A model generated the notes under the pieces. It did not search any database. It was not told where the DNA came from and saw only the letters and a list, made by a program, of their open reading frames with translations. A stretch of 64,000 bases of DNA from Peromyscus leucopus. Its lineage: Eukaryota > Chordata > Mammalia > Rodentia > Cricetidae. A program made the translations under genes and the position numbers. The stretch spans positions 30,524,504 through 30,588,503 of the forward strand of contig NC_051075.1 of assembly GCF_004664715.2 (NCBI RefSeq), written 5' to 3'. Positions 33,061 through 44,946 of the stretch are shown piece after piece (the stretch's first letter is position 1; each line of letters begins with the position of its first letter).

Positions 33061-33232
33061 CCTGTAGAGAATAGTGGAGTATGGTCATAATACATTGTTG
33101 AAAAATATGATATTGTCGAAGAGTATGTTCAATTCAACCACATTTTTTTTTTTTCTGGAAAATGAGGACTGAAGAAAATAATTGAATTTGTTAATAAAAA
33201 CAGTAAAAAATAAAAGTAAGGAAAGTGAAAGA

Positions 33233-33470
33233 AAGGGAACCTGTGGAGAATGCTTAGTGGTTAAGAGCAACTGCTGCTCTTGCGGAGGACCTAAGTCCCA
33301 TTCCAAGCACCTAAAGAAGTGCTCACATGTATCAGGAACTACAGTTCCAGGGCATCTAATACTTCATACAAATTCTACATGCACTAGGAGCACATGTTTA
33401 TACATACATTCACACAGTCAAAGGAGTCATACACAAAAATAAAATAAATACATATAAAAATAAAATTAAA
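33233..33470 (+). mobile_element. B3-type SINE
   Basis: tRNA-derived head AGTGGTTAAGAGCAACTGC / TGCTCTTGCGGAGGACC, then ACTACAGTTCCAGGGCATC and a CACATGTTTATACATACATT tail with AAATAAAATAAAT, the B2/B3 arrangement. Confidence 0.85.
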
Positions 33471-33713
33471 AATGAATGGATGTTGACATAATTATATGTA
33501 TCTACAAATGGCTTAGTTTTTGTACATGTTTTCCAGGGCTGTTCACTACAGATATAATGAAATATAAAATAGGACAGTCCAGGTGCTGTCAGTATTGCAG
33601 TACCAAACATGAAGTTACCTTCAATAAATGTACCAGTGAAGCATCTAGAATAAGATATCAGGGTGAGAACCTAAATGATAAGAGAAGCAGTGGAAAAGTG
33701 ATCAGTGATCAGT

Positions 33714-33715
<2 letters not shown>

Positions 33716-33785
<70 letters not shown>
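33716..33785. repeat. (TC)n microsatellite
   Basis: About 34 pure TC units, preceded by three overlapping GTGATCA units. Confidence 0.97.
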
Positions 33786-33786
<1 letters not shown>

Positions 33787-34039
33787 ATTTCCCCTCTCTC
33801 TACTTACTTTATCCAAAAAGCTGTGACCCTCTCTAACCTCTCTAAGCCCTGACCTACTAGTTTTGTCTCTCTCTGTCTGTCTTCAGTCTTCCAAATCATC
33901 TGTGGTTAATTTTGTTCAACTAGTAGCTAGCTCCATCCTCTGATTGAAAGCAAACTTTATTGTCAGTCTTGGAAGTGTAAGAATGTGATCAAAATATCAC
34001 ATAACACACGGTTATATTAAATGTTGACCTTAGAAATAG

Positions 34040-34268
34040 CCTTATTAAAAATATATACTTTTAATTTTTATGTGTGTGAATATTTTTTTGCATTATATAT
34101 GCACACATTGTGTGTGGCTGGTGCCCTCAGAGTTCAGAATAGGGCATCAGAATCCATGAAATTGGAGCTGAGGTGGTTGTGAGCTACATATGGATGTTGT
34201 GAACCTAACCCAGACCCTCTGCAAAAGTAGCAAGTACACTTAACCACTAAAACAACTCTCTAGCACCA
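34040..34268 (-). mobile_element. B3-type SINE, diverged
   Basis: Antisense B3: TGTGTGTGGCTGGTGCCC, GAGCTGAGGTGGTTGTGAGC, CCCAGACCCTCTGCAAAAG and CTTAACCACTAAAACAACTC in order. Confidence 0.8.
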
Positions 34269-35049
34269 CAACAGAATTTTGAACCACAATACAAATATAA
34301 CTACTGGATGTTGGCTCTGTGATAAACAAAAGTTTTGTGTAATCAGCAATTACAATTTTTCAGCATGTACTGGAACATTATATTAGGATAAATCCCTACT
34401 CTTGAATGTGCTGGTCTGCTCATGTGATGGATTTCACAATTGTGAACAAACTACTTTACCTAAAAAAAGATGAAAAGGTTTTTGAGATGTAATAGACTCC
34501 ACATCATTTAATTTAGAACTAACTGGAAAAAGAACTACATGAACTGTTCTGGATTAATCACATGGAGACTAAAGTGGAACAAATATTGGATATAAGAGAA
34601 ATAAAATGTTAGTATTAATTAGGATGACCTCAGGAGTCATTGAAACTTAAGAATAGTCCCTGGCCAACAGTGCAATGGCTAAATTCTATGAACAACCACA
34701 TAAAAATTTGAAAGGCCCGACCCTCGAAAAAGAAAGGTGGCTCAACCCACATCTTGGTTTCAACTCTGATGATCCTTTCAATTTTTTATTTTATGATTTA
34801 AGTTTTGTTTACTTTCGAATGGTCTTTTAAAATTCAGCTAGAAATAGTGTATAGCTTATGTTCTGCTTTACCATGCTTATTTTCTCACTAAAGTTTGGCC
34901 ATTTCAATAAATATCTTTGAAATGACTCATTTTGGTCTTTCAAACAGGTATAATTTTTTCTGTATACATTAAATTTCAGACTAGGTAAAGTCAGTGTGGA
35001 TTGCTTGGCTTTTTGTTCATTGGGTCTATCAATTAGAGAAGTGCCAATC
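34269..35049. other. unassigned sequence
   Basis: No gene or confident repeat seen. Confidence 0.4.
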
Positions 35050-35345
35050 ATAACAATTTTGAGAATTCATCCTACACCAATAAGAATGGCAAGACCAACA
35101 AAATAACCTAGAGTAGTAAGAATGGCAAGATCAACGAAATAACCTACAGCAAATGCTAGAGAGGATGTGGGGGAAAGGGAATCCTTATTCACTGTTGGTG
35201 TGATTACAAACTAGTCTAGCCACTGTTCAAGTCAGTGGGTAGAACCCTCACGAAATATAAAATATATCTATTTAAGACCCAGCTATACAACTTCTTGCGA
35301 TATGCACAAAGGGCTAGATAGACATCCTATAATAGAGCAGAAGCA
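35050..35345 (+). mobile_element. old L1 ORF2 remnant with an internal tandem duplication
   Basis: Sense ORF2 C-terminal blocks: CACCAATAAGAATGGCAAGA, GAGAGGATGTGGGGGAAAGG and GACCCAGCTATACAACTTC. A unit of about 36 bp (35082-35117) is repeated at 35118-35153 with a few changes. Confidence 0.72.
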
Positions 35346-36011
35346 TTTTAACATATAAGAAACTTCTGAACTAGCTTTGCAAGCCTATTGTTATATACAA
35401 ACTCATTTCAAAGTAACCTATTTAAAGAAAAATACTATGTTAATATAATATTTGTTTTCCACTTAAACATCACCAGCCACATATTTTTTTTTCCCCACTC
35501 AGACGTAGGTGCCAGGTCTTGGTTCTCTAAATTTTATGGACATTTCTCACTATGTTTTGTTGTTACTTGAAAAATGGTCTCAGGCTACCTCAAAATCTTG
35601 GAAAGCCTTCTGCTCCAACATCCAGAGCACTGCAGTGACAGGCATGACCCATCACACCTGGCTTCCTGTGAGCAATAATATTCTCAGCAAGGTGTCAGTA
35701 TACTTCATCTGACTTGTGCTTTGAGGCCAAGGGCACTTTTTTTCAGGGAACTTCTAATGGTTTCCCTTTGTTCACAACATTTCCAACAATATTTCCTGGT
35801 GTTTAAATTCATAAGACATTGGTGTCTCTTACTCAGAATGCCTCCATTCTGTAGAAGTGACTTCCTTTAATCTCTGCTGGAAAGCTTACTAATTCCTCAC
35901 TCTACTAATCTTTTCTTATATCTTGCTAACAAAAGTTAGTAGCAATCGCTATTCAGTAACATATCACCCTTTCTCAGTCTTTCTCTTTTATAGTTACATG
36001 CCAAGTAAACA
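35346..36011. other. unassigned sequence, faint SINE-like patch
   Basis: Nothing firm. A patch at about 35575-35665 (GGTCTCAGGCTACCTCAAAA to GACAGGCATGACCCATCACACC) hints at an ancient antisense 7SL-derived SINE. Confidence 0.35.
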
Positions 36012-36330
36012 GTGGATTTGATTTGACTTGAAGCAGTTGTAGGAAGAGAATGTACTAGATATCTTGCTATTGATTAAACTTGAGATGTTTTCCCACCTCC
36101 ATAGACACTTTTCTGAAATACAATAAGTATATAAAATAATATACATTCTGGATAATGGTTTATTATCATGCCATTGCATATTTATTCAGAGCCAATTTAT
36201 ATAATTAAAATGATAGTATTATATTATCTAATACATGATATAAAGAAATAAATTTGGTTTTATCTCTTCTATGAGATCAAGGTGAGACTTGCCAGTTGGT
36301 AGGAGCTACAAGGGTACAGTTTGGCTCTTC
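36012..36330 (+). repeat. duplicated segment A, left copy
   Basis: 319 bp matching 38213-38531 in the same orientation with only two differences that I could find (36295 G/A and 36320 T/C). Single-copy-looking sequence, not a known transposon. Confidence 0.93.
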
Positions 36331-36351
36331 TTTTATCAATATGTAACACAA

Positions 36352-36466
36352 AGATTGTCATGAATATCACATATCATATCAATATTTTTATCTTATATTT
36401 GGAAAAATAAATGTTTATTAATATGTTGATATTTCATTGTTTAATATAGGATATTAATTTTACAAA
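36352..36466 (+). repeat. duplicated segment B, left copy
   Basis: 115 bp whose reverse complement is present at 38098-38212 with no difference seen. It lies 21 bp to the right of segment A. Confidence 0.93.
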
Positions 36467-36607
36467 AGTGATTATATATACTTATGCTACATACTAAAAT
36501 ATAATTTACATGGTTATTATTCCATTATATATTTATATATGTTAAATATATTAAATATAATCTTCAAAAGTGTATAATGATACATAAATACACATTTGTT
36601 ATATAGA

Positions 36608-36998
36608 TGTCTTAGGGTTTTTATTGCTGTGATGAAACACCATGACCAAAGAAACTTGGGAAGAAAGGCGTTTATTTGGCTAGCACTTCCATATCACTGT
36701 TCATCATAAAAAGAGTTTGTGATAAGTGCTCAAACAAAGCAGGAACCTGGAAGCAGAAGCTCATGATAAGGCCATGGAAGGATGCTATATACTGACTTTC
36801 TTCTCTTGGCTTTCTCAGCCTGCATGTTTATGGAAGCCAGGACCCCCATCGCAGGGATAGCATCACCCAAAATAGGCTGGGGCCTCTCCCATCAACCACT
36901 AATTAAAGAAAATTCCATACATTCTGATATTATAAGGTCATTTTCTCAATTGAGTTTCCCTCCTTTCAGATAACTCTAGCTTGTTATCTGAACTATCC
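36608..36998 (-). mobile_element. MaLR-type LTR
   Basis: Antisense: TGTCTTAGGGTTTTTATTGC, GATGAAACACCATGACCAAAG, ATCACCCAAAATAGGCTGG, CATCAACCACTAATTAAAG and ATTTTCTCAATTGAGTTTCC. It lies between the inverted B copies. Confidence 0.85.
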
Positions 36999-38097
36999 AG
37001 TAAAATATATGAAAAATTGTACATGTATGTATATGGCATTTATTTATTTAAAGTGTTTTGGGAAGATGACCGATTAAAGCCACTGAGTACTTGCCCATTT
37101 GTGAAATGAAATCCAAACAGCTGGCGAGCAGTTGTTAGAGAGGCTCTAGAGTGCATAAGGACTTGGAACCTCCTGGAGCAGGTACAGTAGAGATAGGGAG
37201 AGAGAACTCAATAGAGAACAATTCAGTGCAGCAGAGGATGGGGGAAGTGGATAAATGGACCCAGTGATCACAATTATCACTTAAATCACCACAGTGCAGC
37301 CGGTTAGGCTGCCATCATGCTAGCATACTAAAAAGACAACATTAGGAGGTAATATCAGAGCATGCTGCTTTGGACAACAATGACCCCTGAGTTGTCCAAT
37401 TCCTAGGATGAAGGTGATAACTACTTTGAGAAACAGTTCAACCCCAGAGAAGCACCACTGATGCCACCTCACTGAAATGTCTGTGCACTGGATAGCAGGA
37501 GCAACAGTGGCTGCAGTGCGATCCGTGAAGTTGAGGACACTGGTGCTAACTGCTTTTCCCGTAGGACTGGTGGCTCATACGGAGGGTGCAAAGAGACTGA
37601 TCAGACACAACTCATTAGTGCACATCCCGCACCCTGAACTTAATGGTTACATCATGGTAGATTGTTTTGGGCCTGTTGTATACCCAGTAGTGAACATGGT
37701 TGTCACATCTTCCCAGAGAAGGAACAAAGATACAAAGACCCAGAAAGGCTGCAGGACTTGTTAGCCACAAAGACCTGAGAGTAGAGTGAGACAATTCAAA
37801 ATTGGAATTTTGAATTTCATCGTAGTTCCTACCAGCAACTAATGTGCTGGGATGTATCCCAACTGTCTTTAGTCCCAAACCTCTCCATTCATCACTTGGG
37901 AAGCAAAGAAAGGTGAACTTTCACTCCAGAGAGGTCATTCATACAGACAAAAAAAAGATTGCAGAGAATTGCTGAATGAGAGAAGAGTCCATCTTTCATT
38001 CTTGCTCGGCATAAGTAAACATCTCAGAGAAGACAATACCATGAACGTCTTTATTAACTGAACACACAAAATATATCATTATATGTGTTATTGTACC
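36999..38097. other. unrecognised non-repetitive segment between inverted repeats
   Basis: About 1.1 kb with higher GC than its surroundings and no transposon signature. A 95-codon plus-strand frame (37477-37764; SVHWIAGATVAAVRSVKLRT near the start) has no domain I know, and frames on either side are interrupted. The composition is transcript-like, so a decayed retrocopy is possible, but no poly(A) or target duplication was seen. Confidence 0.3.
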
Positions 38098-38212
38098 TTT
38101 GTAAAATTAATATCCTATATTAAACAATGAAATATCAACATATTAATAAACATTTATTTTTCCAAATATAAGATAAAAATATTGATATGATATGTGATAT
38201 TCATGACAATCT
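38098..38212 (-). repeat. duplicated segment B, right copy (inverted)
   Basis: Reverse complement of 36352-36466. It directly abuts segment A's right copy at 38212/38213, a junction not found at the left locus. Confidence 0.93.
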
Positions 38213-38531
38213 GTGGATTTGATTTGACTTGAAGCAGTTGTAGGAAGAGAATGTACTAGATATCTTGCTATTGATTAAACTTGAGATGTTTTCCCACCTC
38301 CATAGACACTTTTCTGAAATACAATAAGTATATAAAATAATATACATTCTGGATAATGGTTTATTATCATGCCATTGCATATTTATTCAGAGCCAATTTA
38401 TATAATTAAAATGATAGTATTATATTATCTAATACATGATATAAAGAAATAAATTTGGTTTTATCTCTTCTATGAGATCAAGGTGAGACTTGCCAATTGG
38501 TAGGAGCTACAAGGGTACAGCTTGGCTCTTC
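38213..38531 (+). repeat. duplicated segment A, right copy
   Basis: Direct repeat of 36012-36330. It begins exactly where inverted B ends. Beyond 38531 the sequence diverges into a CTTTCTCTGTCTTCCC-type pyrimidine-rich stretch. Confidence 0.93.
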
Positions 38532-38674
38532 CTTTCTCTGTCTTCCCTTGTCCCTCCCCTTTCTCCTGCTGAATGCCTCCTCCTGATGAATAGTTAGTTG
38601 CTTTTTACCACTCAGCTCCATTGCCCTACCTTCCAGCCCTCTGTCACTTCCTTAGGGTATGTCATCCACTCCTA

Positions 38675-38871
38675 GTCTTTATTTTTTGTTGCTGTTGTTG
38701 AGTTTGTTTGTTTGTTTTGTTTCTTGAGACTGGGTTTCTCTCTGTAGTTTCGGTACCTGTCCTAGATCTCGCTCTGTAGGCCAGGATGGCCTCGAACTCA
38801 CAGAGATCCTCCGGCCACCTGCCCCTGTCTCCCAAGTGCTGGGATTAAAGGCATGCACCACAGCCAACTGG
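38675..38871 (-). mobile_element. B1 SINE
   Basis: Antisense B1: TTGAGACTGGGTTTCTCTCTG, TGGCCTCGAACTCACAGAGA and AAGTGCTGGGATTAAAGGC, with a (TTTG)n tail at its left. Target duplications CCACTCCTA lie at 38666-38674 and 38872-38880. Confidence 0.94.
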
Positions 38872-38880
38872 CCACTCCTA

Positions 38881-39458
38881 CATCTACAATGTTTCAGCAT
38901 AATTTGAATGGTATTTTAAAGAACTAAAGCTGATGTTCCTCAAAATATCACATAAAATTGAAAGTGAAGTCATCTACAGAACTTGATGCCATTCAGCAAG
39001 TTTTCTTTGATTCCAAACTCTGATTATTATTCAAGAAAAATTTAAACTATACACATTTTTCTCAATAAACAAAGAAACAAAATCTTCAGAAAACATTTGC
39101 AAATCAATTTCAACAACATATTAACAAGCTATATCATATACAGAAAACTTCAAGGTAATTGCTGATAGCTGATTATGACAGTAGTCATTATATAATTTTT
39201 TCTAGTGTTGCTATAGGTATTCTTCCTTTCTATTTTCCTCTCCCTCTCCCTCTCCCTTTTGAAGCACCTAGTCACATCCACAATCAGAAAACAGAGAGGA
39301 TGAATGTATGTATGTTAGTGTTCAGCTTGTTTTCTCCATTTTATATAATCCAGGTGGTCCATTTTTTTTTTTTAAATCCAGGATTTATATAAAATTAAGT
39401 AATGGCCAACCCACAATAAATGATGTCTCTTTCCATATCCATTAACATAATCACAATA
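38881..39458. other. unassigned sequence with short (CTCCCT)n
   Basis: No gene seen. A few CTCCCT units lie at about 39236-39259 and a short T run at 39362. Confidence 0.4.
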
Positions 39459-39612
39459 AGGCCCCACAGACATGGCTGTAATCCCATCAATCTGGAGAGA
39501 GAGGCAGAAGGATCTCTGTGAGTTCCAAGACAGCCTAGCCTATATGAGAGCTCCAGGATAGCCAGAGCTACACAGTAAGACCCCGTCTCAAAACAAACAA
39601 ACAACAATACAT
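39459..39612 (+). mobile_element. B1 SINE
   Basis: CATGGCTGTAATCCCATCAA, GGATCTCTGTGAGTTCCAAG and AGAGCTACACAGTAAGACCC, with an AAACAAAC tail. Confidence 0.85.
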
Positions 39613-39790
39613 ACAAACAAAAACCCCACCAAACTGGGTATGGTGGTTCAGGCTTTTTATCTCAGCACCCAAGTGAGAGCCAGAGGGAGAAGCAGGTGGA
39701 TCTGGAGACTGGCTTGGTCTATAGGGTTTCAGGTGAGGCATGACAGAAATGACATACTGACTCAAAAACAAATAAATATAAACACAAAAT
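39613..39790 (+). mobile_element. B1 SINE, second tandem copy, diverged
   Basis: ACTGGGTATGGTGGTTCAGG, TATCTCAGCACCCAAGTGAG and CAGGTGGATCTGGAGACTGG, then CTGACTCAAAAACAAATAAA. It sits head-to-tail behind the preceding B1, probably inserted in that copy's A-rich tail. Confidence 0.78.
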
Positions 39791-39867
39791 ATAAAATAAA
39801 AAGATCAGAGTGGAAAAGATATTATGGAGGCATAGTGATTTGGTTCAGCACTCGCACTATCTCCAAA

Positions 39868-39930
39868 CTATCTATCTATCTAGATAGATAGATAGATAGA
39901 TAGATTGATAGATTGATAGATAGATGATAG
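39868..39930. repeat. (TATC)n/(GATA)n inverted microsatellite
   Basis: CTATCTATCTATCT meets its own reverse complement AGATAGATAGATAG with no spacer (39868-39895), then GATA/GATT units continue. This is a perfect 28 bp palindrome embedded in a tetranucleotide repeat. Confidence 0.95.
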
Positions 39931-40013
39931 TTTCACTTTTTATTCCTTCTATCCTCTGATAGAGTATTGAAAATTTCCCAGTATTTTACACATGCTACTT
40001 CAGTGTTCAGAGC

Positions 40014-40467
40014 TGTTCTGGATAGTTTTATGTTAACTTGACACAAGCTAGAGTCATCTGAGAGGAAGTAACTCCATTTAAGAGAATGTCTCCCTCCCTA
40101 AGATCAGGGTGTGGGAAAACCTGTAGGGCATTTTCTTAAATAGTGACTGATGGGGGAGAGTCAAAACATTGTGGATGATGCCATCCCGAGGCTGATGGTC
40201 CTGGATTCTATTAGAAAGAAGACTGAGAAAACCATAGGAATCAAGCAAGTATGTAGCAACCCTCCCTCCCCCCTCCCCGCACCACACCACCTCTGATGCC
40301 CCTGCATCAGTTCCAGCCTCCAGGTTCCTGCCCTACTGGAGTTTCTGTCCTAAAGTCTTTTGATGACCAACAGTGATGTGGAAGTATATGTAAAATAAAC
40401 CCTTTCTTCTCCAGGTTTCTATGATCATGGTGTTTCATCAGAGCAGTAGTAACCCAACTAGGACACA
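40014..40467 (+). mobile_element. MaLR-type LTR
   Basis: TAGTTTTATGTTAACTTGAC, AAGCTAGAGTCATCTGAGAG, TAGTGACTGATGGGGGAG, CAGCCTCCAGGTTCCTGCC and TCATGGTGTTTCATCAGAGC. A full-length solo LTR of the same type as the antisense copy at 36.6 kb. AAATAAACCC provides the polyadenylation signal. Confidence 0.88.
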
Positions 40468-43400
40468 GCTCTGCTGCTTTTCATACCACTAATTTTTCAT
40501 TTTGATTACTAACTTATCAGCTTCTGTAACTTTAATTCATATTTTTCTCTTTATTTTCACTGCACTGACAAATTCCAAACAGAAATGACTTTAGGTAGGA
40601 AGCATTACTTTCATTTATTATTTCAGTTCACCTTTGTGGGGAATGTATGAAGGAGGGCTAACTCATGGTTCTGAATGCTGCAATAGAATCAAGAATCAGA
40701 ATGGGACCAAAATCGTGCTGGGCTATGATTTTCAAAGTCTGCTACAGGTGACCCACATATACCAGCTGGGCCCAAAGCCTCTGAAATAAGCACCATGTAC
40801 TTTTCAACTTTAAACAAAAATATTCTTTCCATGACCACCAAAGGCTCATGCCCACCTTATAACACAAAATCGAATGTCTATCTTCAAGAATATCCAAAAT
40901 TTTAACCTATTTAACACATTTTCAAAGGCCAAAGTTTTTATAAACGTTATTCTATAAAACAAAATTTTAAAAACTACATAATTCTAATGATAGCACATTG
41001 TGATTTCTGCTATTCCAAAAGGTTGGAAGAGAACATACCAAGTCCTTTCAAAAGACAAAATCAGGAAGAAGTGCTCTGAAATGTGAAAAAAAAAATGAAT
41101 TTTGAGGATATTTCCCTGGAGCCAGCTTAGTCTTTGGTATTCATCATCCACAGGCCCTATTATTAAACACTGCAGGATCTTTTCTCCTTCTAGTCAACAT
41201 CATAGTGGATGAACATTCAAGAGTCCCATGCTATCCCATTGGAACGTCAGTCTTTCCATGTCTTGACACCTCATGCTTTCTGGAGCAACACAGCTGTGCT
41301 ACAGGATCAAGACCCACATTACTATCTTTTTGGAAGCACTGCTGATGTGGACACATGGTAGAGTACTAAAATAATGGTTGGTAGCATGAATGAAACTTTT
41401 TTAGACTAATGCTACACATATTTTCTTTGAACTTGATTGGTTTTAGAGTCCCTGTCTTGAAGCATAGGAGATATGGGCTTATAAGTTCTATGTGTCATGA
41501 CCCTATCCCTCTTTCCTATGAGAAAATTTTCTACATTCTACTCATTCCTGCTTCCAGTGAGTAAAGAGTCCTTGATCTCCTGTGGCCTGAAGTTAGGGTA
41601 GTATAGGGAAGGTAGTACCCTGGCCATCCAGGCTAATTCTAAGTAAAATGTACTTAAGGGTTGGAGTTGAAATAACCTTCAGGCTTGTGTTCAGTTGAGA
41701 TCATACAACAGCTGGTAGTGATATACATCATAACATAAATCTTCCCACTAACGTCATCTTTTGCCTGGTGTCAGTTTACTCTGGAGCCCTCTGTGATTAT
41801 TAACTTATTAATAGCTGTGAGCCTATGTTTGGTGAATAGGTACTGGACACAGTTAATTAGTTATCAAGTTCGATATTAAGTAAGTCTCACAATTATAGAG
41901 GGATGCTGCACAGTCACTGGAAGAGGTCAGGTTAACCCTCTGTTATCACATTGATACTAATGTGATTGAAACTCAGACATGTTCTACAAATGTGTAGCTC
42001 TATAAATGATTCAAGATTAACTTGAGAAGATTTGTCGCTCATCTTTGAGTATGGGATTTCTAAGTTTTTATCAGACTATCGGTCTTGGATAAGCTTGCTT
42101 CTGGGGTTTAAGACAAAGCCCTATAGTGAGATTTGTGCTTTGTTCCCTGTTCTGTCACTCAGGGTTAGAGAATGAAGATCATCAGTCATATGAACTAATG
42201 TGTTTCCAGCAGCTTAATCTATGGGTTTGACCTATCAGTAAGCATTTTCTTTGGTATTCCATGCCATGAGGAACATCTAGTAATGAACTTCAAATCCAAC
42301 ATATGGACTTGTCTCTTTCTTCCTCAAGGACATCATATCTGTGTCTGTGCTTGGTTCTTTGGGGGCAGGGGTTATATGGGCAGCTTTTATTTAACCTGCC
42401 TGTTTCAACACTTTGTTTTTCTCGTTTTACTATACTAATAGTCACATACTACATTTCTGACCTGACTGACCTATTTAACTGTTGTGAAGAAACTGTTGCA
42501 CGGATAGCTATTCAACTGTGTCTATAGGGAAACCATAATCAGAGGACCCTGCTCAGACATAATATTGTTCTTCTCAGCTGGGAATTGTTGCTGAAAATTG
42601 GTGATAATGAGAATGACAGATCTGAGATGTACTAGACAGAACTTGCTGATGGGTGCATTGTGAATATAAAACAAATAGAGAAAAATAAGGAAGTCTTGTA
42701 TGGTTTTGTTCCTGATTTGCTACGTGTGTAATGTTCTGAGTTACAATCAAAGAAAGAGACTTTGGTTTGGAAAATGGATCAACCAAACATCAGTATATTA
42801 GAAAGGGAATTGGGATCTATGAAAAATTTTAAAAATGTTTGAGAACCTATGAATTAGCCATGGTGTTTAACCAAGAAGTAAACAATCAGCTGCTAAGGGC
42901 TTTAAAATGAGTAATGATGTAGTAATATATATATATGAAATTCAACATTTGTCAAAATATTTATAATATAATAAACTGCATGAGAATAATTAGGTCAAAT
43001 TAAGTTATGTTTCTATATGTGATTGCTATATTGACTCTATTAAAATAGATTTCCTAAACCAAACACACACACACACACACACACACAAAGTAACATTGAA
43101 AACAATAACTAATAAAATTTGTGTATTGATATTGAATCTGAAAAGCTAAGACCTCATTTTTAAGTCTTTTAATCAAAGAAAATATCTATAATTTATTGAA
43201 CGGGACAAAATAGTTGATTTTGGTAATCTGAAATGGTCAATTACATGCTTTTCAGTAGTCAAACTTTTTACTGTTGTTTCAGTTGTCGGTCACGTTATTA
43301 ACAAGAAACAAGAAATAGCTCAATCAGTAGTTTACTTATTTATCAGCATCATTTGTTCATTTAATCAGTTGAAAGATTAGGTGAATAAGTTAAATATATC

Positions 43401-44165
43401 ATATGCTACAGTATTTTATTTTATTTCATAAGATGTTAAAGTTGTCTTCAAATCTATATATTACCACAAAACATAAAAATTACATAGGCACTGCAAAATT
43501 CAAGTACCCTTAGGCATTTTGACAATGTACAATCTTATATATTCCCTTAGATAGGAAAGAAAATAAATAGTGTATTGCAGCATCCAACAAAGTATTGGAT
43601 TATTACAATATGTACTATCTGTATAATTTTCCAGTCATTGGATTCTTACTAGATTTCAGATTATGGAACTCACCAGATGCATTGAATGGTTTTGCATTAT
43701 AGCTTTCCCTAGCATACTTCATGACCTGGGTTCATACCCTAGACCTTCTCAAATATATTATAAATCTATAGAATTACAAATATGTTTATATTATAAGGAT
43801 AGCATTTTTGATAAGTTTGATAACTTTTCATTCATTCTAGTTACTGTTTGCATTTGCTATTTTTCTTTCATTTTGATTATTTTTTATTTTATTTTTTAGT
43901 ATGAAGTGGAAAATTTATAACATTTGCATTGCAAAATGACTTGTATATATTTTCTAGTATCTGAAACTTGAAATGCTCCATAGTATGTTTTCACTACTAT
44001 AATTTATACAAATACTTTTCTAAATTAATTCCCAGCTCTATTATTTATATGCTAGCATCTTCATTCATGTAAGCTTCATTTAAAATTACCCTTTTCCCCC
44101 TCAGCAATGTGAATATAACTATGAGGTTGAATTTGGGGTTACTGTGAATTCATCATTGAAGGTAA
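40468..44165. other. long unassigned stretch
   Basis: About 3.7 kb with no gene and no transposon that I can support, apart from a short (AC)n at 43064-43087. The longest frame, at 42303-42527 on the plus strand, has no recognisable features. This could include ordinary unique sequence. Confidence 0.45.
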
Positions 44166-44455
44166 ATGTGGTTGTTTGAATGCAACTGGCCCCCATAAGC
44201 TCATAGGGAATGCCAGTATTAGGAGATGTGGCTTTGTTGGAGTGGATATAGCCTTGTTGTAGGAAGTATGTCATTGTGGGGGTGGAATTTGAGGTCTCTT
44301 ATATGATTATAAGGAAGACCTAGTGTCTCAGTTCACTTCCTGTTGCTTGAGCAAGATATAGAACTTTTAGCTACCTCTCCAGCACCATGCCTGCCTGCAT
44401 GCTGCTATGTCCCACCATGATGATAATGGACTGAACCTCATTCTTCTAGAATATT
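44166..44455 (+). mobile_element. MaLR-type LTR, 3'-truncated
   Basis: TGTGGTTGTTTGAATGCAAC, TGGCCCCCATAAGCTCATAG, TCATTGTGGGGGTGGAATTTG, CAGCACCATGCCTGCCTGC and ATGATGATAATGGACTGAAC are in rodent MaLR order. It lacks the 3' portion. Confidence 0.8.
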
Positions 44456-44752
44456 AGGAGGTTTACATACGAATTTGAAGTTGAAAATTCTATTTGAGAT
44501 ATAACTTACCTGACTACAGACATATTTCAAGTTTGAGACCTGTTTCTTATTGTAAGTGCTCATAGGCATATTTTTAATATTTAAAAATTATATGTCTTAT
44601 GTTCTTGAATATTTTTTCATATTGCTGTATGTATAAAATAATATTTACAAGTATATCTTTTTCTTCAATACTATGAAATATTTTAACAGTGGAAAAATAA
44701 AAGTGATATGGGATATTTCACCCATATTTTATTCAATAATTACTTTGGTTGG

Positions 44753-44753
<1 letters not shown>

Positions 44754-44844
<91 letters not shown>
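44754..44844. repeat. (GT)n microsatellite
   Basis: About 45 GT units with one GCAT interruption near 44793. The frames through it encode only Cys-Val repeats. Confidence 0.97.
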
Positions 44845-44846
<2 letters not shown>

Positions 44847-44946
44847 CAATTTGAAGTGGAAGCATACAAGACATTTTGTACTTGTTCGGACTTCATTTTA
44901 TGTAATTTTATACTCTATAATTTCAGAGTTTTGCATAAAGATCTAA

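Noticed and set aside
36352..38212. Possible DNA transposon with 115 bp terminal inverted repeats (B and inverted B)
   Set aside because: There is no target duplication, the outer ends lack TIR motifs, and neighbouring segment A is also duplicated; a rearrangement explains more.
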